Assembly: GCF_023146395.1 (NCBI RefSeq)
Contig: NZ_JAGLCD010000002.1
Coordinates: 1-64,000, forward strand
Origin: Aeromicrobium sp.
GTDB taxonomy: Bacteria > Actinomycetota > Actinomycetes > Propionibacteriales > Nocardioidaceae
Length of the DNA stretch: 64,000 bases
Direction of reading: 5' to 3'
Position 1 is the first letter of the stretch, and each line of letters starts with the position of its first letter. Made by a program: the position numbers and the translations under genes. This document shows, piece by piece, positions 1-8,434 of the stretch. Below the pieces are notes generated by a model. That model was not told the origin of the DNA and made no database searches. It saw nothing but the letters and a program-made list of their open reading frames with translations.

Positions 1-190
1 AACTTGGCGTTGATTCGCGGCCTTGCTACCAGAAATGCAAGAGGTGTGTGGACGTTCGAGAGGGGGGTCGGCCGCCGGCGGAAGTTCGGCTCCGGAGGAC
101 GTCGTCTGGGCGGCTCGCGGGGCTGATCACTCATCGACGAGCGCGTGGCCCTGAGGGAGGAATAGGTAGTCGATGAAGGAGTGAAGACTG
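1..190 (+). other. Window edge: possible gene end plus leader of the first small gene
   Basis: Frame 1 is open from base 1 to a TGA at 124-126 and gives about 41 Arg/Gly-rich residues. This could be the 3' end of a gene that starts outside the window, but it matches nothing I recognise. The rest is the leader of the gene at 191, with an AAGGAG ribosome site near 176-181. Confidence 0.25.
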
Positions 191-517
191 ATGGGTCGCT
201 CGATCAGACAGCAGGCGCGTTTAACGGCGCTTCAGGCTCAGGCGTCGCGGCGTCGTGAACGTGCTGCCGCGGACAAGCGCAGGTCGGACTTGGGTATCGA
301 AGTTGCGGTAGCCCTCCAGGAGCGCGACGAGCTCACTCGCCGTCTCGAGGTGGCAGCAGGCCAGGCGTTGGTGCGGTTGATGTGCGACGAAGGGGTCACG
401 CTCACGGCGTTGGAGGAATGGGTCCCGGACCTCTCCGCCCGTGAGGTCAAGCGACTGCGTGCGATCGCCGAAGATCACAACCGGACGTCGTCATCTTCGG
501 CCGAGGCGGAGACGTGA
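191..517 (+). CDS. Small basic helical protein, unknown function
   Basis: The product has 108 residues. It is very basic at the N-terminus (residues 1-35 rich in Arg, Gln and Ala) and then forms a predicted long helix with a Ser/Glu-rich tail. There is no signal peptide or membrane segment. The ATG follows an AAGGAG site by about nine bases. The stop overlaps the next gene as GTGA, so the two are translationally coupled. Small basic proteins followed by large helical ones are common in actinobacterial plasmids and integrative elements, and that is the only hint about function. I do not recognise a family. Confidence 0.6.
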   Translation: MGRSIRQQARLTALQAQASRRRERAAADKRRSDLGIEVAVALQERDELTRRLEVAAGQALVRLMCDEGVTLTALEEWVPDLSAREVKRLRAIAEDHNRTSSSSAEAET

Positions 518-1803
518 AGTCCCCGGAGGTGCACAAGTCTCGAAACCCGGGAGACGTCATGACGATCTTGTCCGACGCACTGATCCGCGCGGAAGCAGCT
601 GAGTCCGCAGCGGCAGATCTGATGATGCGTCTGTCGGTCGTGCGCAGCGAGATTCTGGAACTTGAACGCCTGCGCGGACCGGGAGATGCGAGGCAGCACG
701 TCCTTGACCGGGCTGCTGACACAAGGCGTGACCTCGGCGATCCGCTCTCGAGCATCACGTTGTCGATCCGGTCCGCTCTCGATGCGACGGAGAGCGCATA
801 CTTCGGCGGGGCCGTTTCGGGTGAGATCGATGTGGCCCGTGCGCGGACCATGATCGGGGTTGCGCTGCAGTCTGCGCGGGAGGTTCGTCACCTGCAGCTA
901 GCGATCAAGGACACGGCAGACGCCATGCGCGACGTCGCCGCGGACCCGTCAGGGGATCTCGAGACGCGGCGGAAGCTGCCTCGTTCGCTTCAGCACGCAT
1001 CGACGCCGTTGGAGCAGGCTCAGCGCGGTGCTTACCGAGCGCATGAAGACCTTGTGATGATCTCGCGTTCGTTGTCGGTGGATGTTGCCCGCCTCGTCGG
1101 TGACCGCGTTGAGGCCGGGGCAGAGATCCCTCCCGACCATGGTCCGGTCGCCCGGGTTGAGCCCGCCAGACAGGCCGTGGTCGACAGGGAACGTCTCCCT
1201 CACCACCTGGATGCCGATCATGCCGAACTGATCGAGATCGAGTCGCTCGCCCGTCAACGCGGCAGCTGTCTCCTGCTCGTCGACCGTGCCGAGGACCTGC
1301 GCCGCTCTCTCAGGGGCCAGCGGCGCGAGCAAGCGCAGGGCATGCGCGACGCCCTGCACCAGGCCGAGACGTTGCTCCTTGAGAAGGCGACTGCCGGTGA
1401 GATCGACTCAGGGACCGCCCGGTCGATGACAGCGATAGCGTTGCAGGCCGCCAAAGAGGTTCGGCACCTACAGCTCGACCTCGAGGACGTTGTTGACTTG
1501 CTCATGCCACTCGCGCAGTCGTCACCGAACGGCGCACTCACGAGGGAAGTGTCGAGGGGCATCGTGGCGGCGAACACCGGGCTCGATCGCGCGCGTCGAT
1601 CGGCCCTCCGAGTCTTCAGTGACCTTCAAGTGCTGGCTCGATCGATCGTCTCTCAGCACGAGCGACCAGTTGCGCTCGCGCTGGTGTTCTCCGATGAGGT
1701 TGAGCTGCTGACACCTGCACGAACTGGCCAGGCTCGAACGCGATTGGGCGATCCCATGCTGGCGATCTCCCGCTCCGCTCACCCCACTGGATTCGACCGA
1801 TGA
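514..1803 (+). CDS. Helical protein with an internal tandem duplication, unknown function
   Basis: The product has 429 residues from the coupled GTG at 514. An ATG at 559 with a better-spaced GGGAGA site is an alternative start. The protein is almost wholly helical and has no membrane segment. It contains two related copies of a unit of about 100 residues. Residues 84-190 centre on GEIDVARARTMIGVALQSAR, and residues 279-380 centre on GEIDSGTARSMTAIALQAAK. Both continue with EVRHLQL and then a second helical hairpin (EDLVMISRSLS and SDLQVLARSIV). The region between the copies (195-275) is rich in charged residues. A weaker version of the unit occurs in the protein at 2303-3589. No catalytic motif is visible, and a structural or nucleic-acid-associated role in a mobile element is a guess. 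Confidence 0.65.
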   Translation: MKSPEVHKSRNPGDVMTILSDALIRAEAAESAAADLMMRLSVVRSEILELERLRGPGDARQHVLDRAADTRRDLGDPLSSITLSIRSALDATESAYFGGAVSGEIDVARARTMIGVALQSAREVRHLQLAIKDTADAMRDVAADPSGDLETRRKLPRSLQHASTPLEQAQRGAYRAHEDLVMISRSLSVDVARLVGDRVEAGAEIPPDHGPVARVEPARQAVVDRERLPHHLDADHAELIEIESLARQRGSCLLLVDRAEDLRRSLRGQRREQAQGMRDALHQAETLLLEKATAGEIDSGTARSMTAIALQAAKEVRHLQLDLEDVVDLLMPLAQSSPNGALTREVSRGIVAANTGLDRARRSALRVFSDLQVLARSIVSQHERPVALALVFSDEVELLTPARTGQARTRLGDPMLAISRSAHPTGFDR

Positions 1804-1959
1804 CCACGCGCCAGTACGCGGTCGAGCGCTGCATCGGTGTGGGTACCGTCCACAACTCTCGTGGTTCGCGTGTTGTCCACAGCAGGCGCAGGCGGTGCTT
1901 CGGGCAGCCCCGTCGAGGGGCTGGAGTTGTTCGTGTCACACCGACTTCGAGGAGCCGTC

Positions 1960-2319
1960 ATGCCTGACCTGTCCGAGCAGCTCATCACGGATGCCAACCA
2001 CGCGATCAGCCTGTTCGAATCGCTGAGCCGCGACGCGATGACCGGACTCCGAGACCTGCCCGATGACCGCATCGAGGAGCGGCAACGGCTTTCGCAGTTC
2101 GGACTCGACGCTCATGTCGCCAGCCGGCGGTTGCAGCAACTCATCGGCCTGGAGGAGCTAGCGGACCTTGCTGACGTCTGCGACGTCCGTGACCTCCCCG
2201 CGTGCGCGTCGAGGATTCAGGAAGGTCTGCTGCCGCAGCGCGACGCGGAGATCGTGCAGTGCCTGATCGCGATGGGGCGCGCCACGGAAGGAGCCCGTCG
2301 CTGTGGCTACCTCAACTGA
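1960..2319 (+). CDS. Small helical protein, unknown function
   Basis: The product has 119 residues from the ATG at 1960, and the open frame extends upstream to 1837. The ATG start is chosen because the upstream residues are low-complexity and only the part after MPDLSEQLI looks like a folded helical protein. It is acidic, leucine-rich and without membrane segments. It overlaps the next gene by 17 bases and lies 156 bases after the previous one, so it belongs to the same set of helical proteins. It contains two cysteines near LADVCDVRDLPACAS. No family is recognised. Confidence 0.55.
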   Translation: MPDLSEQLITDANHAISLFESLSRDAMTGLRDLPDDRIEERQRLSQFGLDAHVASRRLQQLIGLEELADLADVCDVRDLPACASRIQEGLLPQRDAEIVQCLIAMGRATEGARRCGYLN

Positions 2320-3589
2320 ACACCTCCGCACGGCAGAGCGCATCTCTCTGCGAGCCCGGCACGCCCCTGGTGCCGATCCGGGCGAGCTGGTGCGCGGCTG
2401 GTCCCGCCTGACGCAGGCAGCGCTGACCACCCACGACGCGTTGCAGCTCGAGGACCCGTCACGGATTGTTGAGCGCATCGCCGCGGCCACCAGCGCACTC
2501 GAGAGCGCCGGCAGGAAACGCGAGTGGCCAGGACCCGGCAGCGCAGACCCGCTCCTCGCGCAGGCCGCTGCCGCCATCCGAACGGCCGGGAGTGCTTCAG
2601 GTCCCGCCAACCTCGAACAGCGGGCCGATGCGGCGCAGGCGCTTCACTCAACGCTGTGGGTAGTCGCGAACCTCGTCGGCGATCGGGCGGACGAACACCG
2701 CATCGACCTGCGCATCGACCGTGTCCCCGACACCGAGGAGATCCAGGCTGCCGCCAGTGACGTGCACCGTCGGATGAAGGCGATGGAACAACTCGCCATG
2801 GAAGCAGCCCTGCGCATCATGCCGAGCAGCAGCTACCCGATGACCGCCAGCCTCGCGACGGCTCTGGCCAACTGGGACCTCACCGCTCATCGCGCACTCC
2901 TGACTGAGAGGTCGACCGCCGTGCTCCATACCGTTGCCCACCAAGAAGTGACGATCGCCGAGACTTTCCGAGGGGCCATCGAGCGTGCAGTGACAACTGG
3001 AGTCATCGACGAGGTCACCGCCGACCGCCTCATGCCAACTCTCACCAGCGCGTCGCGCGCTTGGGCCGAGGTCAACGAGATTGTGGCAGACCTCAGCTTC
3101 GGAAGTTCAGCACCGGCAGACACCATCATCTCCACCTCGGAGACTCTCCGAGGCGAGCTCGCGAAGACCTGGGACATCTCCGATCCAGAAACCAGCCGTG
3201 AACTGCTTACCCAGTTCAACGGGCATCTCTCGACGTCACTGTCGATCTCGGCGGCCGCCCGTGACCTGTTAGAAGAACAAGATCTGCGCGCACCCGCCCG
3301 CGGCGTCAACAACCTCCTGCGAGCCGAGGAGTCGAAGACCCGCGTGAAGCCCTTGGTTGAACCAATGGACGTCTACCTCGGGCGATCGATCGAGCTTCCC
3401 CCGAAAGTCCGGCTCGTCTTGCGCGACAGCATCGATCAAGCATGCGAGGCAAACAGCGAGTCTCTCAAACGAGCCGCCGCGTTCGATCCCTTACTGAGCC
3501 GCCCGGAGCCGACGTCGATGTCGTCTTCAAGCCTGGCTGTTGGGATCGAACTGCCGAGGAGTTCCCGCGGAGCTTTCGTGCCGCGCTGA
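2303..3589 (+). CDS. Large helical protein sharing the repeat of its upstream neighbour
   Basis: The product has 428 residues from a GTG at 2303, about ten bases after GGAAGGAG and inside the previous gene. It is all-helical with no transmembrane segment and no catalytic motif. Residues 220-264 contain TTGVIDEVTADRLMPTLTSA followed by SRAWAEVNEIVADL. This matches the pattern (S/T)GxID-x3-(T)A-x2-M-x4-L-x-(S/A)A seen twice in the protein at 514-1803, so the two probably arose by duplication. The last 50 residues are Ser/Arg-rich and look disordered. Its position in a block of overlapping genes, followed by a broken gene, suggests a plasmid or integrative-element backbone. The function is unknown. 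Confidence 0.6.
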   Translation: MATSTEHLRTAERISLRARHAPGADPGELVRGWSRLTQAALTTHDALQLEDPSRIVERIAAATSALESAGRKREWPGPGSADPLLAQAAAAIRTAGSASGPANLEQRADAAQALHSTLWVVANLVGDRADEHRIDLRIDRVPDTEEIQAAASDVHRRMKAMEQLAMEAALRIMPSSSYPMTASLATALANWDLTAHRALLTERSTAVLHTVAHQEVTIAETFRGAIERAVTTGVIDEVTADRLMPTLTSASRAWAEVNEIVADLSFGSSAPADTIISTSETLRGELAKTWDISDPETSRELLTQFNGHLSTSLSISAAARDLLEEQDLRAPARGVNNLLRAEESKTRVKPLVEPMDVYLGRSIELPPKVRLVLRDSIDQACEANSESLKRAAAFDPLLSRPEPTSMSSSSLAVGIELPRSSRGAFVPR

Positions 3590-3619
3590 GCCCGCCGCAG
3601 CGGGTTCGTCGCACGGAGA

Positions 3620-4174
3620 CGCCATCAGGTTGGCCGCTGCGCCACGGTCGGCCTGCTGTCCCGATGGGTGCAAGTGCGCCCCAGTGACGTCCGGCAGGTG
3701 TTGACGGTGCTTCGCCGCCATGGGCTGGCGCACCGCTACGTTGCGATCGGGCTGCTCCCGCTGTGGGCACTGACCAACCTCGGCGCCTCCCACCTCGACC
3801 TGCGCACCACGCAAAGCACGCGGTCGCTGTCGCCAGACACGAAGTCGCCGTCGCCGAGACCATGCTCGAGTGGCGGGCCCAAGGGTGGAAGGTCACGCCG
3901 GCATCGTGGCTGATCCACCAATTCGACCTCGACAACGAATACGTCGTTCAACCCCGCGCCGCCTACCGTCGCCGTCGAGATCGAAATCACCCGCAAGACG
4001 CCCGACCGGGTTGCCGAAGCCCACGCGTACGGCGCGGACGCAGACTTGTCGGGGCGAGCACCACCGCGCACGTGCGCGACGGGCCTGTGTCGGGTCGGGT
4101 GCAACGTGCATGCCGCCGGCTCGCTTGAGCTGGCGGTCCGCTTGGCGAATCTACTCAGCTCGCTCCGGGGATGA
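3620..4174 (+). pseudogene. Frame-broken remnant, possibly a mobile-element regulator or replication-relaxation protein
   Basis: No single frame is open here, but protein-like stretches follow one another across frames. Frame 2 near 3675-3800 gives VLTVLRRHGLAHRYVAIGLL. Frame 1 near 3820-3960 gives HAVAVARHEVAVAETMLEWR and then a Trp/Pro-rich segment. Frame 2 from 3962 to a TGA at 4172-4174 gives VAVEIEITRKTPDRVAEAHA and a leucine-rich end. Read together they look like one gene with at least two frameshifts. The order of a winged-helix-like start, an H-x-VAVxE region and a VEIEITRK nuclease-like strand recalls the Replic_Relax/MobC type of actinobacterial plasmid proteins, but this identification is weak. 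It sits just before the first catabolic gene and marks the left border of the island. Confidence 0.4.
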
Positions 4175-4266
4175 GCATTCGCCTCGTGCCTTGCTCTCCC
4201 GTCGCTCGACATGGTGTTCCTGCTAGCAGTTCGTGAGTCGGTTGACGACCGCTTGGCGGCGCGATA

Positions 4267-4288
4267 CCTTGCTGACGAGTCGGCAAGG
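4267..4288. promoter_or_regulatory. Palindromic operator upstream of the crotonase gene
   Basis: An almost perfect inverted repeat with the core CTTGCTGACGAGTCGGCAAG lies about 20 bases before the GTG at 4308. Nearly the same site lies before the P450 gene (22981-22999), and a shortened version lies before the binding-protein gene (42446-42461). The symmetry and length fit a TetR-family operator, and the position would let a bound repressor block initiation. Confidence 0.6.
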
Positions 4289-4307
4289 TGCCGCTGGAAG
4301 GGGATCC

Positions 4308-5186
4308 GTGAGCGCGCAGTCTGGCGGAGACGCAGAGCGACCTATTCTGGTCGACCGGATGGGTGACATCTGCTACGTGACGCTCAACCGGCCGCACAAG
4401 TTGAACGCGCTGAGCGAGGACCTCCTCTCGGCCTTCGACGACGCGATGGATCTCATCGCCGCAGACCGAGGGGTCTCGGTCGTCATCTTCCGCGGGGCGG
4501 GCCGTGCGTTCTCTGCGGGTTACGACCTCACCCCCGGGCAGTACACCCCGGGAAAGCAGGCCGACATCCTCGACGACGACGCCAAGGTCGCCGAGCGGGT
4601 CAATCGTTGGTTCCGCGTCTGGGACCTCCCGCAAGCGACGATCGCGCAGGTTCATGGGCCGTGCTATGCCGGGGGCACGCAGCTCGCGTCGGTCTGCGAC
4701 ATGACGGTCGTTTCTGACGACGCCGTGATCGGATTGCCCCAGCTCCCGCTTGGCGGCGGGTTCATCTCACCGTTCTGGGTGCACCTCGTTGGTCCGAAGC
4801 GGGCCAAGGAGATGTCTTTCCGGGCGGGTAGCACGATCGATCCGCAAACAGCGTTGGATTGGGGATGGGTGAATCGAGTCGTCCCGGCCGCAGACCTCGA
4901 CGTCGCTTGCTACGAGCTCGCCGTGGAGATCGCCGCCACTCCGCCGGGGGTCATCGCGTCGAAGAAGCGTGCGATCAACACGATGGTCGAAGCCGGCGGC
5001 TTCCGGTCGGCCCTGAAGACGGTGGCGACGACGAACGCCGTGCTGCACTTCAGTCCCCAGACCACGGCGACGCGTCAGACCATCACTGATCGAGGGCTCG
5101 CGGGAGCGATTCAACACTTCCGTGAGCAGATCGATGCGCGCAAGGCTCAAGCCGACCAGATCCCACCTGCGGGGTCAGGCACGTGA
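4308..5186 (+). CDS. Enoyl-CoA hydratase/isomerase (crotonase) family protein
   Basis: The product has 292 residues from the GTG at 4308, which follows GGAAGGGGATCC. The in-frame ATG at 4233 would add 25 residues that lie across the operator. The crotonase fold is clear from VTLNRPHKLNALS near the start and from the oxyanion-hole regions GAGRAFSAGYDL and GPCYAGGTQLA. It most likely hydrates an unsaturated acyl-CoA. It overlaps the next gene as GTGA. Crotonase, thiolase-like and DUF35 in this order match the logic of hydration followed by retro-aldol removal of a side chain, as in steroid degradation. The acidic residues used by classical hydratases are not at obviously conserved places (CYAGGTQLAS replaces the usual GGGCELAM type), so isomerase or hydrolase activity is also possible. 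Confidence 0.85.
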   Translation: MSAQSGGDAERPILVDRMGDICYVTLNRPHKLNALSEDLLSAFDDAMDLIAADRGVSVVIFRGAGRAFSAGYDLTPGQYTPGKQADILDDDAKVAERVNRWFRVWDLPQATIAQVHGPCYAGGTQLASVCDMTVVSDDAVIGLPQLPLGGGFISPFWVHLVGPKRAKEMSFRAGSTIDPQTALDWGWVNRVVPAADLDVACYELAVEIAATPPGVIASKKRAINTMVEAGGFRSALKTVATTNAVLHFSPQTTATRQTITDRGLAGAIQHFREQIDARKAQADQIPPAGSGT

Positions 5187-6331
5187 CATCGGTCCTGATC
5201 GCGGGTGTCGGCGTCACAGATTTCACTCGGTCGAGCGGCAGATCCGAGGCTCGCCTTGCCGTGGAAGCTGCCGGTCGAGCGTTGGAGGACTGTGGTCTGA
5301 GCCGTGACTCGATCGACGGGATCGTCTCGTACCCGACCGGCCCGAGGGCCGAGGAGCTGATCGGGACGCTTGATCTCAGAGCCGTGGGCTTCACCGCGAC
5401 GTCCCGGCTGGGTGGCGCGAGCTCCGTCGCAGGACTCCAGGTCGCCATGGCAGCGATCATGTCCGGCGCGGCCACGGTCGTGTTGTGCTACTTCGCTCGC
5501 AACGGCTCGTCTCGGTCGCGGATCCACGACCGCATCTCCACGCTACTTCCTGCACCGCATCTTCGTGAAGGCATCGAGCGGCCGCACGGCCTCTCCACCC
5601 CGGCTCAGCTGTATGCGCTCTTGTGCCAGCGGCACATGTACGAGCACGGAACGACGCGCGAGCAGTTGGGACAGGTCGCGGTGACGATGCGCTCGCACGC
5701 CCAGCTCAACCCGGGCGCTCAGCTGTACGGACGACCGCTGGCGATGGACGACTATCTGGCCTCGCCGGCGGTGTCGCTGCCGTACCTCCGGGCAGACTGC
5801 TGTCTCGAGACGGACGGATCGTGCGCGGTGATCGTCGTCAGCGACGAGGTGGCCGCTCGTCTCGATCGTGAGCCGGTGGTTCTCGCGGCGGTCGCAGAAG
5901 GTCATCCTCCGTCGCCGGACGACCTGGTGTCCCGCAACCCCTTCCTGGAGACCGGGCTCCGTCACGCTGCCAGCGCGGCGTTCGACACGGCTGGTCTTCG
6001 TCCCGCGGACGTGGACGTGGCGATGATCTACGACTGCTTCACGTTCGAGGTCATCCATCAGTTGGAGGAAGCGGGTTTCTGCGGGCTCGGCGACGGTGGG
6101 CCATTCGTCGAGTCGGGGGCGATCGCCCTGGGCGGCGCACTTCCGGTGAATCCTCACGGGGGTCTGATGGCCGAAGGGCACCTGGGTGGGATGAACCATG
6201 TCGTCGAGGCCGTCCGGCAGCTACGGGACGAGGCTGGCGGCAGGCAGGTCGACTCGGCGCAGGTCGCCGCCGTGACTGGTTGGGGCGATCTGGGCGACGG
6301 CGCGATGGCACTTCTGGTGCGCCATGGCTGA
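5183..6331 (+). CDS. Thiolase-like protein of the lipid-transfer/Ltp2 retro-aldolase type
   Basis: The product has 382 residues with the thiolase superfamily fold. The N-terminal nucleophilic cysteine of true thiolases is absent: the region reads LGGASSVAGLQ around residues 76-86, with serines where the cysteine should be. The C-terminal half keeps a tyrosine in MIYDCFTF (Tyr283) and the NPHGG motif (His325). In Ltp2, a steroid side-chain retro-aldolase that works with the DUF35 part of ChsH2, tyrosines and the lack of the cysteine are characteristic. The next gene encodes a DUF35 protein, overlapping by eight bases. I infer cleavage of a beta-hydroxyacyl-CoA to a ketone or aldehyde plus acetyl- or propionyl-CoA. 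A non-catalytic acyl-CoA carrier is the alternative. Confidence 0.8.
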   Translation: MTSVLIAGVGVTDFTRSSGRSEARLAVEAAGRALEDCGLSRDSIDGIVSYPTGPRAEELIGTLDLRAVGFTATSRLGGASSVAGLQVAMAAIMSGAATVVLCYFARNGSSRSRIHDRISTLLPAPHLREGIERPHGLSTPAQLYALLCQRHMYEHGTTREQLGQVAVTMRSHAQLNPGAQLYGRPLAMDDYLASPAVSLPYLRADCCLETDGSCAVIVVSDEVAARLDREPVVLAAVAEGHPPSPDDLVSRNPFLETGLRHAASAAFDTAGLRPADVDVAMIYDCFTFEVIHQLEEAGFCGLGDGGPFVESGAIALGGALPVNPHGGLMAEGHLGGMNHVVEAVRQLRDEAGGRQVDSAQVAAVTGWGDLGDGAMALLVRHG

Positions 6332-6788
6332 CGCGGCAACGGCCCACGGCGTCCAACCCGCCAAGCCGCAGGTACGAGCTTGGGGCGATGAGCTCGCGGG
6401 ATTCGAGGAGGCGTCGTCGCGTGGCCGATTGGTCGTCCGACGGTGCGATGCATGCCTTCACCTGCAGTGGCCGCCGCGGTCAGCATGCCAGAGCTGCCTG
6501 GGTGGTGGCTTTGACTGGGTAGAGATCGGTGGGCGAGGTCACATCTACACCTGGACCGAGGTTCATCGATCTTCGCTAGAGGATTTCGCCGGATCGGTGC
6601 CATACATTGTCTGCATCGTGGAGATGGACGAGTCTCCGGATCTGCGCATGCTGGGTCTTCTTGAGGGCGGGACGGTGCCCTCGATCGGTGTCCCGGTGCA
6701 CGGTTCCGCAGTATCGACCGGAACTGCCGCTCCCACGATCAGATGGACGCTCATTACGGACGGCGACGAGTTCGCCGAGAACAGGTAG
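6324..6788 (+). CDS. DUF35 zinc-ribbon/OB-fold acyl-CoA-binding protein
   Basis: The product has 154 residues. A rubredoxin-like zinc ribbon has cysteines 41, 44, 55 and 58 in CDACLHLQWPPRSACQSC. An OB-fold follows (GRGHIYTWTEVHR and later strands). DUF35 proteins bind acyl-CoA and form obligate complexes with thiolase-like partners. The eight-base overlap with the upstream thiolase-like gene supports a complex of the two products, comparable to Ltp2 with ChsH2. The C-terminus is polar and shows no extra hydratase domain, so it is the stand-alone form. Confidence 0.85.
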   Translation: MADAATAHGVQPAKPQVRAWGDELAGFEEASSRGRLVVRRCDACLHLQWPPRSACQSCLGGGFDWVEIGGRGHIYTWTEVHRSSLEDFAGSVPYIVCIVEMDESPDLRMLGLLEGGTVPSIGVPVHGSAVSTGTAAPTIRWTLITDGDEFAENR

Positions 6789-6797
6789 GACGACACC

Positions 6798-7430
6798 ATG
6801 GTCAAGACGGCGCAAGTTGCTCGAAGGTCGAACCGCACGGGCGGGACCGACCCGATCGACCGCAACATGATTCTCGATGCCGCCGCGACGGTCTTCTCCG
6901 AACGCGGCTACCGCGCGACCAACCTGTCGATCGTGGCCGAGACGCTCGGCGTGACCCGCCAGGCGCTCTACCACCACTTCCCGCACAAGGACGCGATCCT
7001 GTTCTACCTCTTCGACCGCACGATGTCGCTCTTCGAGGTGCGCGTGCTCTCAGCGAAGGAGGAGACTCCTGGGGGGACGTTCGTGGCGATGCTCCGCGAG
7101 CACGCCCGAATCTGTATCGAGAACAGTGCCCTGATCATGATCAGCCAGACCGAGGACCGCGAGCTGCCCGAGGATCTGCTGAAGCAGGTGTTGCAGCGAC
7201 GCAAGGACTACCACCGTCAGTTCGTAAACGCCTATTCCGACGGGGTCGCCAGCGGAGAGCTTCGCCCCACCGACGAGGTCAGTGCCTCGGTCAGTTTCAT
7301 GCTCGCTGCATGTCACGCGACGGCGAAGTGGCGGGGGTCGAGCTCCCGCATGTCTTCTCGTGCTCTGACCGACATGGTCACCAGCCTGCTGTGCGACGGC
7401 TCGGTCGTCAGCAACGAGACCCCTCGCTAG
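6798..7430 (+). CDS. TetR-family transcriptional regulator
   Basis: The product has 210 residues. The N-terminal helix-turn-helix spans about residues 24-70: ILDAAATVFSERGYRATNLS, then ETLGVTRQALYHHFPHKDAI. The rest is the helical ligand-binding domain. The gene is inside the first catabolic operon, nine bases after the DUF35 gene. It is therefore probably autoregulated and is the most natural candidate to bind the CTTGCT-type palindromes found at 4267, 22981 and 42446. The likely ligand is an acyl-CoA intermediate of the pathway, as for several TetR regulators of steroid and fatty-acid catabolism. This is inference. Confidence 0.9.
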   Translation: MVKTAQVARRSNRTGGTDPIDRNMILDAAATVFSERGYRATNLSIVAETLGVTRQALYHHFPHKDAILFYLFDRTMSLFEVRVLSAKEETPGGTFVAMLREHARICIENSALIMISQTEDRELPEDLLKQVLQRRKDYHRQFVNAYSDGVASGELRPTDEVSASVSFMLAACHATAKWRGSSSRMSSRALTDMVTSLLCDGSVVSNETPR

Positions 7431-7434
7431 TCAC

Positions 7435-8388
7435 GTGCACGGCCAGCGCACCCTGACCGACCCTCGGCCCCAGGCCGAGGCAGACGCCGTCTTCGCCGAG
7501 GTCAGCAACTGGGGGCGCTGGGGGCCTGACGACGAGCTCGGCACCGTGAACCTGATCGACGCGACCTCGGTGAGGGCCGGGTTCGATGCAGTGCTCACCG
7601 GTGAGCGGATCGGGTGTGGAGTGCTGGAGCTGGCGTCCTCGATCTCCAACCCTGCGCCAGCCCAACACTTCATGGTGCTGGCCCCAGACACCCAGACGGC
7701 CGACTACGGCATCTGTCGTGACTTCCTCGCCTTCCCGCCGCACGGTCCCGGCATCACTCACATCGACGCGCTGTGTCACGTCTTCTACAAGGGCTTGATG
7801 TACAACGGCCGGCCGGCTGCCGACGTGACCTCCTCGGGTGCGCAGTCGCACGCGATCACGGCATTCCGCGACGGCATCACGACCCGTGGGGTCCTGCTCG
7901 ACCTGCCTCGGTTCCGAGGGGTGGACTTCCTCGAGCCGGACGAGCCGGTGCGGTCCGACGAGCTCAGCCGGGCCACTGAGGCGGCGGGACTCGAGATCCG
8001 CGTCGGTGATGCGCTCGTGGTCCGTGTCGGACGACGGGCGAGGCGCGACACGCTCGGCGCTGAGGCCGAGTACCTCCCGGGGAGTCGGCACCTGCGGCTT
8101 GCAGGCTTGGACATCGACTGCCTCCCGTGGCTGAGGGAGCAAGGCGTGTCGGTCATGATTTCCGACGCCGGCCACGATGCCCTCCCCTCGCCGTTCGGTC
8201 CGGCAGTGTCGCCGCTTCACGTCGGCTGTCTGATCTACCTGGGAATGCCTCTGGTCGACAACGCGCAGCTCGACAGGCTGGCTGAAGCCTGTGCCTCACG
8301 CGGGAGGTCGGACTTCCTGCTGACCCTCAATCCCCTGAGCATCGAGGGTTGCACCGGATCTCCGGTGAATCCCGTCGCGGTCCTCTGA
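7435..8388 (+). CDS. Cyclase-family (kynurenine formamidase-like) metal-dependent hydrolase
   Basis: The product has 317 residues from a GTG five bases after the TetR stop. It has the hallmark metal-binding motif H-x-D-x3-H in GITHIDALCHVF (His109, Asp111, His115). The sequence WGPDDELGTVNLID near the start is typical of the long actinobacterial branch of this family. Members hydrolyse amide or ester bonds such as N-formylkynurenine or isatin, and some open lactones or cyclic diketones. In this operon a lactonase or C-C/C-O hydrolase step after Baeyer-Villiger oxidation is plausible but unproven. Confidence 0.8.
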   Translation: MHGQRTLTDPRPQAEADAVFAEVSNWGRWGPDDELGTVNLIDATSVRAGFDAVLTGERIGCGVLELASSISNPAPAQHFMVLAPDTQTADYGICRDFLAFPPHGPGITHIDALCHVFYKGLMYNGRPAADVTSSGAQSHAITAFRDGITTRGVLLDLPRFRGVDFLEPDEPVRSDELSRATEAAGLEIRVGDALVVRVGRRARRDTLGAEAEYLPGSRHLRLAGLDIDCLPWLREQGVSVMISDAGHDALPSPFGPAVSPLHVGCLIYLGMPLVDNAQLDRLAEACASRGRSDFLLTLNPLSIEGCTGSPVNPVAVL

Positions 8389-8434
8389 CCCTCGGCTCGC
8401 TCTAACCAGCTCATCTCACGACCAAGGAGAAGGC

